In this document: positions 9,099-17,980 of the stretch, in pieces
Layout of the letters: every line of letters starts with the position of its first letter
Position numbering within the stretch: position 1 is the first letter of the stretch
NCBI GenBank assembly: GCA_001689485.1
Contig: LUJQ01000014.1
Location: forward strand, 1 to 64,000
Direction: 5' to 3'
From: Bacteroidales bacterium M6
GTDB lineage: Bacteria > Bacteroidota > Bacteroidia > Bacteroidales > Muribaculaceae
Length of the DNA stretch: 64,000 nt
Program-made: the position numbers and the translations under genes
Notes under the pieces: model-generated
The model's database searches: none
What the model was told of the DNA's origin: nothing
The model's input: only the letters and a program-made list of their open reading frames with translations

Positions 9099-10534
9099 TT
9101 CATGAGGTTCTTCACCTGCTCGATTGCGGCAGGGGCATCGGCTACACGCAGCATGGCAGCACGTTCGAAGAATCCGAGGGCGGTTTCATAATCGCCCTGG
9201 CGTGCCGAGATTATGCCACGGTTGTAGATGGCTTCGGGAGCTTCACCGGCCTTGTCAAGATAGCGTGCAGCCCCTTCATAGTCGCCGCGCTGTATTGCCG
9301 ACGATGCCGCGTTGAGATTGGCGACTTCCGAATCGGGATAAAGGCGCACGGCTGTTTCAAAAAGGTCGTTATAGGTTTGCGAACCCGGTTCGAGCGTCGA
9401 GGCCGCAGTGAAGAATTCCTGTAGGCTGAGGTTCTGCGGACGTGTGTAAAGCACCTCGATAATCTCCTTGGGGTCGCTGTAGGAACGGATTGTATAGTCA
9501 ATCTTATAGTCGGAGTGACGCAACGCGGGATAAACGTTGGCCAGCAGGAACGCATACTGTTTCGGATAGGTGGAACGGATTTTGGCATCACGCGGGTCGG
9601 GAGCCAGCGAGCTGTTGATTATCGACAGGATTCCGTCGCGGTTCTCTATGTTTGATTTTTCAACCCACTCGCGCAAGCCATCCCAGTCCTCGGGTTCATA
9701 AGAAGTCGTGATGAATCCGGGTTCGAAATGATAAAGGGTCTCCACATAGGTTTTCAACGCCTCGGTACGCCCTTTAGCCAGGCGCACGTTGTTGTTCCAC
9801 GAACCCTCAGGCGAAGCGAAGCCTTTGATTGAAAGGGCTGTAATGGTAACATCGCGGTCGTTACGCACTGAGTCGATTGACGCGCGTATTTTAGCGAGTT
9901 CCACGTGGTTGTTTCGATAGTCGGGATTGATTTCGGTGCGGTTCACCGGGAAGTCGACAAAGGCGCGTCCGCGAAGTTCGCGTGTCTTCACGGCCTCGGC
10001 CGTCGGCACTATGTAAAGAGGCACCGCCATAAAGGTGCGTGTGCGGAAATCCAGGGCCTCCACCGGTTGCAGATATTCGTTTGAGGTCTCATTGCAGCAT
10101 CCCGCCACACGTTCGCGGATAACGAGGTTTGAAGTCTCCATCCACGGCTGGTAGGCAAGCTGTGTGGAATAAGGGATGCTCATCCCCTCGCGGAAGCGAT
10201 AGAGCTTCAGGCTGTCGGAAAGCTCTTCATGGCGCATAGCCTGGAGATAGCGGTTGCGCCCGGCCACTATAAGCGCCGGAAGGGGCGCTTCGGTGCCGTC
10301 GGCCCCTACGATTACAGGATTAAGACGCAGCTCCTTGTTCGACGGGATGTCGATGCCGTCGAATTTCATGGTGAAGCCGCAGTTAAGGAAGGATTCGGAA
10401 CGCTCCACGCGCACGTCGCCAAGGGTTATGCTCGCCGAATCGAGCGCCGCCATGGCAGCCGTTGCCGATGGTGCCGACGCCATCATGACGATTCCACAGA
10501 ACATACCCGGTATCCCAGAAAATATCTTATTCAT
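9095..10534 (-). CDS. DUF3868-domain protein of the fimbrial locus
   Basis: 479 residues with an N-terminal signal peptide (hydrophobic to about residue 28). N-terminal region contains a beta-rich repeat-like part with 'RSESFLNCGFTMKFDG' and 'LRLNPVIVGADG' as in DUF3868 proteins. The middle (about 200-320) has an OmpA-like flavour: 'ALSIKGFASPEGSWNNNVRLAKGRTEALKTYV' (shown in part: IKGFASPEG, LAKGRTEAL) matches the peptidoglycan-binding GxAsxxG...N..LS..RA motif. The C-terminus (about 385-479) forms two to three tetratricopeptide-type helices. In Bacteroidales this family usually precedes fimbrillin genes together with a DUF3575 protein, so a role in fimbrial assembly or anchoring at the cell wall is inferred. 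Gap to the DUF3575 gene is 13 bases. Confidence 0.82.
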   Translation of the reverse strand: MNKIFSGIPGMFCGIVMMASAPSATAAMAALDSASITLGDVRVERSESFLNCGFTMKFDGIDIPSNKELRLNPVIVGADGTEAPLPALIVAGRNRYLQAMRHEELSDSLKLYRFREGMSIPYSTQLAYQPWMETSNLVIRERVAGCCNETSNEYLQPVEALDFRTRTFMAVPLYIVPTAEAVKTRELRGRAFVDFPVNRTEINPDYRNNHVELAKIRASIDSVRNDRDVTITALSIKGFASPEGSWNNNVRLAKGRTEALKTYVETLYHFEPGFITTSYEPEDWDGLREWVEKSNIENRDGILSIINSSLAPDPRDAKIRSTYPKQYAFLLANVYPALRHSDYKIDYTIRSYSDPKEIIEVLYTRPQNLSLQEFFTAASTLEPGSQTYNDLFETAVRLYPDSEVANLNAASSAIQRGDYEGAARYLDKAGEAPEAIYNRGIISARQGDYETALGFFERAAMLRVADAPAAIEQVKNLMK

Positions 10535-10547
10535 AGCTTACTCAGGA

Positions 10548-11144
10548 TTAGAATACATAGACTAGGTTGATGGCCGCTTTCGTCGGGCCTACATAATTAT
10601 GATGACGACCCTCTTCAAGTTTCGAACCGCACTCGGTGCACGGATAACGGTCGAAACGAGTGTAGATATACCCTACCCCGATTTCGGCCTCAAGGTTCCA
10701 GTGCTTGCCGAGCATCCACGAATAGCCATAGGCTATGCCGGCTCCGGCAAACCACCCTTGATAACGGGAATTTTCGAGGTTTTTGAAATTGGTGCCGAGA
10801 AATTCGAAACCGTGCGACAACGCTCCCACGTTGTACTGCCCTCCGAGCAAATGCGCCCCGACGAAATGACCGGCTATGGCATCACAGAACCAGTAGCGCG
10901 CCTCGGGCTGCAAAAGCCAGTGCTTCCACCGTTTGCCGCCCGAAAGAGTCCAGGCATTAAGGTTTCCTGAAAGGTCTACGGACCAACGCGGGGCAACCGC
11001 GACTTCGGCCCCGAGATTGACGGTAAGTGTCGCATCATAGAGCAAGTTGGTCTTTATTGCCACATCGTTGCCTGATGCACCTGCAGTGAAAACAGTCCCT
11101 GCGGCCACGACAAGGGTCGCAAAGAGATCTTTTATTTTCTTCAT
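10548..11144 (-). CDS. DUF3575-family outer-membrane beta-barrel protein
   Basis: 198 residues from the ATG at 11144 (MKKIKDLFATLVV), preferred over an upstream ATG at 11183 because it gives a proper signal peptide. After cleavage (around GASGN) comes 'VAIKTNLLYDATLTVNLGAEV', the N-terminal hallmark of DUF3575, then alternating amphipathic strands ending in 'AAINLVYVF' with a C-terminal Phe typical of outer-membrane barrels. An extracellular-type loop holds a Cys pair (YPCTECGSK). First gene of the fimbrial locus; function in the locus unknown, probably an outer-membrane partner of the DUF3868 protein. Confidence 0.85.
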   Translation of the reverse strand: MKKIKDLFATLVVAAGTVFTAGASGNDVAIKTNLLYDATLTVNLGAEVAVAPRWSVDLSGNLNAWTLSGGKRWKHWLLQPEARYWFCDAIAGHFVGAHLLGGQYNVGALSHGFEFLGTNFKNLENSRYQGWFAGAGIAYGYSWMLGKHWNLEAEIGVGYIYTRFDRYPCTECGSKLEEGRHHNYVGPTKAAINLVYVF

Positions 11145-11327
11145 AGTTGGAAAAACGCACCTATATGAATGTATGTGTGACATAGTTTACCAGGGTTAAT
11201 CATGAGGGAGACGGCAATCCGGAAACAAAAGGAGTTTCCACTCGGAGACAGCTTCCAAAACCGAAGTGCCGCAACGCAAACCATCCTGCCATAAGGCTGC
11301 ATGGCATACGTATCCAGTTTCAATCCA

Positions 11328-11357
11328 CAAAAGTAAAATTTAAAGGATGTCCGGCAA
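11328..11357 (-). promoter_or_regulatory. Predicted promoter of the fimbrial locus
   Basis: Minus strand: TTG (11357-11355), 19-bp spacer, TACTTTTG (11335-11328), an exact TAnnTTTG match. Predicted start near 11322 gives a leader of about 180 nt before the DUF3575 start codon. Confidence 0.6.
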
Positions 11358-11432
11358 AGCAACCCCACCCCGGTTTTGCACTTATTAACCAAAAGAACAT
11401 GCACAACCACCTGTATATCAGCACGTTAACTA

Positions 11433-11441
11433 GGGGGGGGG
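11433..11441 (+). repeat. Poly-G tract (9 G)
   Basis: Nine consecutive G upstream of the fimbrial promoter, about 75 bp beyond its -33 element. Homopolymer runs of this length can slip during replication; no effect is proven. Confidence 0.8.
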
Positions 11442-11680
11442 TAATTTGTTGACCTACAAGCGTTTACATTGCGAGATTATATACAATCCACCGCTTCCCC
11501 TGTTAACATTTTTTATCCTTAACATATATTCCATCCAATTAACTAAACCCGGCTACATCAAAACGCCCTTTGCCAGGAGCATTTGGATGCCGTTCAGACT
11601 TTTTATTGATTCAGACAAAATTTCAACAGCTTCCTATCCCGTTATGTTGCGTGAAGTTTGTAAATTTGCAAATTAATTTA

Positions 11681-12169
11681 ATGGAAATGACTCCTACAGA
11701 CCATAAACACCCTGATTCCGACCGGCATGAAGCGGCCAAACAGGCCGTAATCGACCGGCGCTACCTGCGCATGGCCGAAATATGGGCAGAAAACTCCTAT
11801 TGCCAACGTCGCAAGGTGGGGGCTATAATCGTGAAAAATTCCATGATTATTTCCGACGGGTTCAACGGCACCCCGTCGGGATTCGAAAACGTGTGCGAGG
11901 ACGAGGCCGGCATAACCAAACCCTACGTGCTCCACGCCGAGGCAAACGCCATCACAAAGGTGGCGCGCAGCAACAACTCCTCGGACGGCGCCACACTCTA
12001 CATCACCGCCTCCCCATGCATGGAATGCTCAAAACTCATAATCCAGGCCGGGATAAAGCGGGTGGTCTACCATGAGCTTTACCGAATAACCGACGGGATA
12101 GAGCTTTTGCGACGCGCAGGGGTGGAATGCGTGCACGTTCCGGAACTAGCGCCCGATGCGACGACATAA
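11681..12169 (+). CDS. dCMP deaminase (ComEB-type cytidine/deoxycytidylate deaminase)
   Basis: 162 residues from the ATG at 11681; a longer open frame upstream lacks family similarity. It converts dCMP to dUMP for thymidylate synthesis in the cytosol. Zinc ligands and catalytic Glu are visible: His85-Ala-Glu87 in VLHAEANAI and Cys113/Cys116 in SPCMECSKLI. The N-terminal 'YLRMAEIWAENSYCQRRKVGA' region and 'GFNGTPSGFENVCE' are typical of the dCMP deaminase family, the latter giving an extra Cys/Asn nucleotide-binding loop. First gene of a plus-strand run with the S41 protease 110 bases downstream. Only a -7-like element (11661-11668) 12 bases before the start is seen, without a convincing -33. 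Confidence 0.9.
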   Translation: MEMTPTDHKHPDSDRHEAAKQAVIDRRYLRMAEIWAENSYCQRRKVGAIIVKNSMIISDGFNGTPSGFENVCEDEAGITKPYVLHAEANAITKVARSNNSSDGATLYITASPCMECSKLIIQAGIKRVVYHELYRITDGIELLRRAGVECVHVPELAPDATT

Positions 12170-12279
12170 ACATCAACCAGGCAAAACTGCAAACCAGCAA
12201 AAGCGCGATACCAAAACCAAGCCTTAAACAATATAGAAAACGCCAAAGCACCGGCAATGACCGGGGAGCATACACAATA

Positions 12280-13935
12280 ATGAAGCATTTGAACAAAGCA
12301 TCGGTATGGGTGCCCGTCACAGTGGCACTGACGTTCGTGTTGGGATTTCTCGCAGGCGACATGCTCAACAGCCAAAGCGGCCCGACCCCTACCCAGAAGA
12401 AATTCCAGACCATAATCAACCTTATCAGGAAAGATTATGTGGACGAGGTGAACCTCGACAGCCTGCTCGAACACACCCTGCCAAGCATGCTTACCAACCT
12501 TGACCCGCATTCCGCCTATATCCCGGCAAAAGACCTCAGGTCGGTCAACGAAGAACTCGACGGCAGTTTCTGCGGCATAGGCGTGCAGTTCATGCTCAAC
12601 AACGACACCATCACGGTTATAGAGGTGATTTCGGGAGGCCCGGCTGAAAAAGTCGGGATGATGGCTGGCGACCGCATTGTGAAGGTCGACGACGAAATCG
12701 TGGCCGGTATAGGCATCACACAGGAACAGGTGCTGAAAAAACTGCGCGGCGAACGCGATACCAAAGTAAAACTAGGCATCAAACGACCCACTTCAAAGAA
12801 GACGCTGAAATTCGACGTGACCAGGGGCGACATCCCCGTGACATCGATTGATGCCGCATATATAGTGAACCCCGGCATCGGTTACATAAAGGTCAACAAA
12901 TTCGGCCGCACAACCTACGACGAGTTCTGGCAGTCGCTCAACGACCTGAAACGCGACGGGGCACAGGATTTCATTATCGACCTCCGTGGCAACACAGGGG
13001 GATTCATGGAGATAGCATTCATGATGGCCAACGAGTTCCTTGAAAAAGGTGAGACAATAGTGTCGACAAAAGGACGCGATTTCTATTCCACAAAAGAGGT
13101 GATTGCCGACGGGACTGGCAACTTCCGCGACAGCCAGGTGGTGGTGCTTCTCGACGAATTCTCGGCATCGTCGTCGGAAATACTTGCAGGCGCGCTGCAA
13201 GACAACGACCGCGCACTCATCGTGGGACGCCGCTCATTTGGCAAAGGGTTGATACAACACCAGTCGGTGCTCCCCGACAGCAGCGCCATCCGCCTTACCG
13301 TAGGGCGCTACTACACCCCGTCAGGCCGCTGCATACAGAAGGACTACTCCAACTCAAGCAAATATGACCACGACATCCTCGACCGCTATGCCCGTGGTGA
13401 GATGTTCAGCCAGGACTCCATAAAGCTTGACAAAAGCCTTGAATACCTCACCCGCACCGGCCGCATGGTTTACGGAGGCGGCGGAATCATGCCCGACATA
13501 TTCGTCCCCAACGACACATCGGGCATAACATCATATTATATCAATGTGGCAAATGCCGGACTGCTCCACAAATTCGCGTTTGACTATGTGGACGCCCACC
13601 GCGAGGAATTCCAAAACATAAAATCGACCGAAGAGCTGCTGAGGCTCCTCCCGGCCGATGACACATTGCTCCGGCAATTCGTCAACTACGCGTCGCGCAA
13701 CGGGGTTTCCGCCCGCTGGTACTACATCAACATTTCCCACGACCTGATTGTTAATCAACTGAAAGCCCTGATTGCCCGCGACGCACTCGACTACAACGCA
13801 TATTTCACAATTGCCAACACAATGGATGCCAACGTGAAACGTGCCGTTACAGAATTGCTCGACGGAGGCGCGGCTTTCCCGATAAGGCCGCAGGACACAC
13901 CTGCCGGTTCAAAACAAATTGAAACGACGAAATGA
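12280..13935 (+). CDS. S41-family C-terminal processing peptidase
   Basis: 551 residues from ATG 12280 (MKHLNKASVWVPV); the frame opens earlier but overlaps the deaminase. One N-terminal membrane anchor (about 8-28), an N-terminal helical part, a PDZ domain (about 85-175, GIGVQFML ... GGPAEKVGMMAGDRIVKVDD) and the S41 core. Catalytic Ser297 lies in EFSASSSEIL and Lys322 in GRRSFGKGLI, spaced 25 residues as in E. coli Prc. The C-terminal ~150 residues are a helical extension common in Bacteroidetes. Likely a periplasmic tail-specific protease. The next gene overlaps the stop by four bases (ATGA), implying coupled translation. Confidence 0.92.
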   Translation: MKHLNKASVWVPVTVALTFVLGFLAGDMLNSQSGPTPTQKKFQTIINLIRKDYVDEVNLDSLLEHTLPSMLTNLDPHSAYIPAKDLRSVNEELDGSFCGIGVQFMLNNDTITVIEVISGGPAEKVGMMAGDRIVKVDDEIVAGIGITQEQVLKKLRGERDTKVKLGIKRPTSKKTLKFDVTRGDIPVTSIDAAYIVNPGIGYIKVNKFGRTTYDEFWQSLNDLKRDGAQDFIIDLRGNTGGFMEIAFMMANEFLEKGETIVSTKGRDFYSTKEVIADGTGNFRDSQVVVLLDEFSASSSEILAGALQDNDRALIVGRRSFGKGLIQHQSVLPDSSAIRLTVGRYYTPSGRCIQKDYSNSSKYDHDILDRYARGEMFSQDSIKLDKSLEYLTRTGRMVYGGGGIMPDIFVPNDTSGITSYYINVANAGLLHKFAFDYVDAHREEFQNIKSTEELLRLLPADDTLLRQFVNYASRNGVSARWYYINISHDLIVNQLKALIARDALDYNAYFTIANTMDANVKRAVTELLDGGAAFPIRPQDTPAGSKQIETTK

Positions 13936-14501
13936 ACAAGGATGATATAAGAAGCCGCGTAAAAGCCCGCAAGAGCCTTTTGTCGCAGGAAGAGAAAACC
14001 ATAGCCGCACGGAACGTATTCGACCGGCTGGAGCGCTCGGCAGCATTCCTGCTGGCCGACAAGGTGCTGATGTACCATTCGCTTCCCGACGAACTGTCAA
14101 CCCGCGAATTCCTCGACAAATGGGGGACGAGGAAACACTTTTTCCTCCCACGGGTGAACGGCGTCAACCTCGACATCCTCCCCTACGACCGCAGCCGCAT
14201 GGCAATGGGCGCATTCCATATCGAAGAACCCTCAGGGAACGACACGGCCGATATAGCCGAAATAGAGCTTATCGTGGTGCCCGGCATAGCCTATGACCGC
14301 CGCGGCAACCGCGTGGGACGCGGCAAAGGATATTACGACAGGCTGTTATCATCGTCAAAAGCAACAAAAATAGGTGTAGGATATGATTTCCAGTTCCTCG
14401 ACGAGGATATACCCGCCGAAGAACACGACATCACCATGGACATAGTGATTACCGAATCACGCCGCCTGGTGATTCACCACACCAGGAAACCCGGGAGCTG
14501 A
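13932..14501 (+). CDS. 5-formyltetrahydrofolate cyclo-ligase
   Basis: 189 residues, usual family length. It converts 5-formyl-THF to 5,10-methenyl-THF with ATP. Visible motifs: N-terminal basic helix SRVKARKSLLS, substrate loop 'MYHSLPDELST', 'IELIVVPGIAYDRRGNRVG' and the ATP-binding GRGKGYYDR. The start codon overlaps the stop of the protease gene (ATGA). A cytosolic housekeeping enzyme; pairing with the protease is conserved positional rather than functional, as far as I can tell. Confidence 0.93.
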   Translation: MNKDDIRSRVKARKSLLSQEEKTIAARNVFDRLERSAAFLLADKVLMYHSLPDELSTREFLDKWGTRKHFFLPRVNGVNLDILPYDRSRMAMGAFHIEEPSGNDTADIAEIELIVVPGIAYDRRGNRVGRGKGYYDRLLSSSKATKIGVGYDFQFLDEDIPAEEHDITMDIVITESRRLVIHHTRKPGS

Positions 14502-14544
14502 GTAATCACCAGCTCCTGTAACAACCAACCATTATCAAGCAGCT

Positions 14545-16515
14545 GTGATAGCAATACAGAATCTTTCGGTTGAATTCAGCGCCAAATCGCTATTCGACAA
14601 CATAAACTATGTAATCAACCGTCGCGACAGGATTGCCCTTGTCGGGAAAAACGGGGCCGGGAAATCAACGATGTTGAAAATAATAGCCGGTCTGCAAAAC
14701 CCCACATCAGGCAATGTGGCAGTGCCATCCGACACTACCATAGGCTACCTGCCGCAGCAAATGAAACTGGCCGACGAAACCACCCTGTTGCAGGAAGTGA
14801 GGAAAGCGTTTTCGCATATCGACGAAATGCAGAAACGTCTCGACTTCCTTAACACCCAACTGGCCGAACGCACGGACTACGAAAGCGACGAATACCGACG
14901 CATAATCGACTCCGTGACACTCCTGACCGAGAACCTGGCCATGGAGCAGACCGAGAACCACGAAGCGGAAATGGAGAAAACCCTGCTCGGCCTAGGGTTT
15001 GTACGCAACGATTTCAACCGCCCCACTGCGGAATTTTCAGGCGGCTGGCGAATGCGTGTGGAACTGGCAAAACTCCTTCTGCAACATCCCGACGTGCTGC
15101 TGCTCGACGAACCGACCAACCACCTCGACATCGAATCGATCCAATGGCTTGAGCAATTCCTCACGTCGAAAGCAAAAGCCGTGGTGCTGGTGAGCCATGA
15201 CCGCGCTTTCATCGACAACGTGACCACACGCACAATCGAGATTTCATGCGGCAAAATATATGACTACGCCGTCAACTATTCCAAATTTGTCGAACTGCGT
15301 AAAGAACGCATCGAGCAACAGACCCGTGCATATCTGAACCAGCAGAAAGAAATCGCCGACACCGAGGCTTTCATTGAACGGTTCCGCTATAAGGCCACAA
15401 AAGCCGTGCAGGTGCAGAGCCGCATGAAGCAGCTGGCAAAAATAGAACGCATCGAAATCGACGAGGTCGACACCTCTCACCTCAGCCTGCGCTTCCCCCC
15501 TGCCCCGCGCTCGGGCGATTACCCCGTAATCGCCGACAACGTGGGCAAAGCCTATGGCGACCACCAGGTTTTCGACAACGCCACATTCACAATAAAACGC
15601 GGCGAGAAGGTGGCATTTGTCGGTAAGAACGGCGAGGGGAAATCAACCCTTGTGAAATGCATCATGGGCGAAATCCCCTTTACCGGGATGCTGAAAATCG
15701 GCCATAACGTTAAAATCGGCTATTTCGCACAAAACCAGGCACAGTTGCTCGACGAAAGCCTGACAGTGTTCGACACCATCGACCATGTGGCCGTTGGCGA
15801 CATACGCACAAAGATACGCGACATCCTCGGCGCATTCATGTTTGGCGGGGAAGCCTCCGAAAAGAAGGTGAAAGTGCTTTCAGGCGGTGAGAAAACAAGG
15901 CTGGCAATGATCCGCCTGCTCCTTCAACCGATGAACCTGCTGATTCTCGACGAGCCGACCAACCATCTCGACATGAAAACCAAGGATATCCTGAAACAGG
16001 CTATCAAGGATTTCGACGGGACGGTTATAGTGGTAAGCCACGACCGTGAATTTCTCGACGGACTGGTTGAAAAAGTTTACGAATTCGGCGGCGGCAAGGT
16101 AAGGGAATGCCTGGGCGGCATATACGAATTCCTTGAAAAGAAGAAAATAGCATCATTGCAGGAACTAGAGCTATCGAAATCACACGGGACGGGCACAGGC
16201 AAACCGGCAGCAGACACAACAGCCGGAACCACCCCCGCCAAGCAACCTGATGCCCCGCAACCACGGCTCACCTACGCCGAGCAGCGCGAACGCGAAAAAA
16301 TGCTGCGCCGTGCCACCAAAAAGGTAGAAGAGGCCGAAGCAAAAGTCTCACAGGCCGAACAGGAGATAGCCGACATCGAGGCACGTATTGCAGCAGGCGA
16401 AACAGCCGGCGACATCTTCACCCTGCACCAGGCAAAGACACGCGAAATGGAAACGGCAATGTCGCTATGGGAACTTGCATCGCAGGAACTCGACGAACTC
16501 AAAGCCCGTTTTTGA
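14545..16515 (+). CDS. ABC-F family ATPase (Uup/EttA-like)
   Basis: 656 residues starting at a GTG (14545); the frame closes at 14503-14505 and contains no ATG upstream, so GTG is the only plausible start. Two ABC domains: Walker A GKNGAGKST with signature FSGGWRMRV and Walker B LLLDEPTNHLD, then Walker A GKNGEGKST with signature LSGGEKTRL and a second LILDEPTNHLD. The linker (about 245-310) is the helical P-site-tRNA-interaction region of ABC-F proteins, and the C-terminus (about 575-656) is a coiled coil. No membrane segments, so it is a soluble ribosome-associated factor rather than a transporter. Last gene before a strong hairpin. Confidence 0.92.
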   Translation: MIAIQNLSVEFSAKSLFDNINYVINRRDRIALVGKNGAGKSTMLKIIAGLQNPTSGNVAVPSDTTIGYLPQQMKLADETTLLQEVRKAFSHIDEMQKRLDFLNTQLAERTDYESDEYRRIIDSVTLLTENLAMEQTENHEAEMEKTLLGLGFVRNDFNRPTAEFSGGWRMRVELAKLLLQHPDVLLLDEPTNHLDIESIQWLEQFLTSKAKAVVLVSHDRAFIDNVTTRTIEISCGKIYDYAVNYSKFVELRKERIEQQTRAYLNQQKEIADTEAFIERFRYKATKAVQVQSRMKQLAKIERIEIDEVDTSHLSLRFPPAPRSGDYPVIADNVGKAYGDHQVFDNATFTIKRGEKVAFVGKNGEGKSTLVKCIMGEIPFTGMLKIGHNVKIGYFAQNQAQLLDESLTVFDTIDHVAVGDIRTKIRDILGAFMFGGEASEKKVKVLSGGEKTRLAMIRLLLQPMNLLILDEPTNHLDMKTKDILKQAIKDFDGTVIVVSHDREFLDGLVEKVYEFGGGKVRECLGGIYEFLEKKKIASLQELELSKSHGTGTGKPAADTTAGTTPAKQPDAPQPRLTYAEQREREKMLRRATKKVEEAEAKVSQAEQEIADIEARIAAGETAGDIFTLHQAKTREMETAMSLWELASQELDELKARF

Positions 16516-16573
16516 AACGGCCTGACAACCGGCACTGCCGCTGATTACAGGCAGGCTTCAATTCAAAAAACAA

Positions 16574-16628
16574 CATAAGGCACGCCCCTGCACATGGGTT
16601 AAAAGCATGTGCAGGGGCGTGCCTTATG
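16574..16628 (+). terminator. 23-bp perfect inverted repeat after the ABC-F gene
   Basis: Arms 16574-16596 and 16606-16628 are exact complements over 23 bases around a 9-base loop (GGTTAAAAG). The nearest T-run (six T) is about 25 bases beyond the arm. It probably ends the upstream unit, but the stem is much longer than other terminators in this window. Confidence 0.7.
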
Positions 16629-16806
16629 CCGTTGACACAAATATGTAACGTTTTTTCTACAAAAATTTCAACCTTTTGTTAACACGATATGTTAATAGAG
16701 TAAAAGCTAAAGACAGTAAGTGCTCCCACATCACATACCCCGATAAAAGCCCCTATAATCTTTAGCACAACTTCATACAACCAAATAACTCCTAACAACT
16801 ATTTAT

Positions 16807-17865
16807 ATGAAAAAAGCTCTATTATTGATGGCCCTCATGGTAGGATGCATGAGCGCATCAGCACAGAAAATCGACAAAAACGAGCTGAAGGAACTTCAGG
16901 CTTTCTTGTCACAGCCGGCAGAAAAGCATGCAACCAATGCAGAAGCCTTGAAAATCTCCGACTTGAAGTCACCCTCTACATGGGAAGGCGTTACCGTTGA
17001 GAACGGCCATGTCACAGCCATCGAATGGGGCGACAAACACCTGGCCGGGGCACTCAACCTCTCCGATTTCTCCGCATTAACGAAACTGAACGTGTCGCGC
17101 AACGCGATTACATCGCTCAACCTGTCGGGCGACGCAGCCCTCGTCCGCGTCGACGCCCAACGTAACAAAATCACCACGGTCAACCTCGACGGCTGCTCAA
17201 ATCTGCAGGTGCTCAACATCTACAAGAACCGTATTACCGACCTGTCGATTTCAAAGACACCGTTGATTGAAACAGTCAACATCTCCAACAACCTGCTTGT
17301 GGAACTTGACGTGGCCAACTCGTCCACCCTCAAGACCCTCAACTGCCAGGGGAACCATCTCGAAATGCTGAAAGTGGAATACTGCACCAACCTCAAGAAC
17401 CTGTATTGCGGTTATAACAAACTGACAGGGCTCACATTTGTGGGTGTGGAAAAACTCCAGAACCTGAACATCGACGACAACGAGATTTCGAGCCTCATCA
17501 TCAGCAACCTTCCGTCGCTCAGCACGTTTATCTGCTCCGACAACAACATGAACGCCCTGGCTCTGCGCCAATGCCCCGCTTTGCTCGACCTCGTCTGCTC
17601 CTACAACAACCTCACCTCGCTGTCGGTCGAAAACTGCCCGCAACTGTTGTTTGTCGACTGCTCCTACAACGACCTGACATCGCTCAGCCTTAACAACCAG
17701 ACATTCCTGCAACGCCTGCTTTGCAACAACAACCAGCTGACAATGCTCGACGTATCGTTTGACCCGGCTCTGACCTATATCAACTGCCGCTACAACATGA
17801 TTACCGACTTGCGCACCGTAGGCGACACATCATTAGGAATGATAGCCTGCCAGTGGAACTATTAA
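16807..17865 (+). CDS. Secreted leucine-rich-repeat protein
   Basis: 352 residues: a cleavable signal peptide (MKKALLLMALMVGCMSASAQ), a non-repetitive stretch to about residue 85 with an 'STWEGVTVENGHVTAIEW' region as in plant/bacterial LRR N-caps, then about twelve repeats of roughly 21 residues to the end. The repeat pattern is L-x-x-L-x-C/V-x-x-N-x-(I/L)-T-x-L-x-(L/V), with Cys or Val at the inward turn (LVCSYNNLTSL, LLCNNNQLTML). No lipobox, T9SS C-terminal domain or LPXTG-like signal is evident. Likely a surface or periplasmic binding protein; ligand unknown. It forms a single-gene unit between two strong hairpins. Confidence 0.85.
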   Translation: MKKALLLMALMVGCMSASAQKIDKNELKELQAFLSQPAEKHATNAEALKISDLKSPSTWEGVTVENGHVTAIEWGDKHLAGALNLSDFSALTKLNVSRNAITSLNLSGDAALVRVDAQRNKITTVNLDGCSNLQVLNIYKNRITDLSISKTPLIETVNISNNLLVELDVANSSTLKTLNCQGNHLEMLKVEYCTNLKNLYCGYNKLTGLTFVGVEKLQNLNIDDNEISSLIISNLPSLSTFICSDNNMNALALRQCPALLDLVCSYNNLTSLSVENCPQLLFVDCSYNDLTSLSLNNQTFLQRLLCNNNQLTMLDVSFDPALTYINCRYNMITDLRTVGDTSLGMIACQWNY

Positions 17866-17889
17866 ACCATTATCTATTAAATACGCGAA

Positions 17890-17920
17890 CTGCGCCGTGT
17901 CTCGTCCCGACACGGCGCAG
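17890..17920. terminator. Bidirectional hairpin between LRR gene and PurF-like gene
   Basis: Perfect 12-bp stem CTGCGCCGTGTC / GACACGGCGCAG with a 7-base loop, placed between two convergent genes (ends at 17865 and 17981). No strong T-run on either side. Confidence 0.7.
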
Positions 17921-17980
17921 CTTATGTTTAATACGGCCAATCTCCATTACCATTCACCGTATCACCCCCCAAACGGCATA

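Larger units (their letters stand above)
11145..11680. other. Divergent intergenic region between fimbrial locus and dCMP deaminase
   Basis: 536 bases without a gene. It holds the predicted fimbrial promoter (11328-11357), a long fimbrial leader (about 11322 to 11145), a small hairpin TGCCAT/ATGGCA at 11287-11306 in that leader, a run of nine G at 11433-11441, and A+T-rich DNA towards the deaminase gene with a lone -7-like TAAATTTG at 11661-11668. Confidence 0.7.

Noticed and set aside
11141..11676. Short open frames in the fimbrial/deaminase intergenic region
   Set aside because: They overlap promoter and leader sequence, have no protein features and differ from the codon use of neighbouring genes.
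13791..14176. Minus-strand frames across the protease/cyclo-ligase junction
   Set aside because: Both plus-strand genes are well supported on domain motifs and overlap by ATGA; the reverse frames are shadows.
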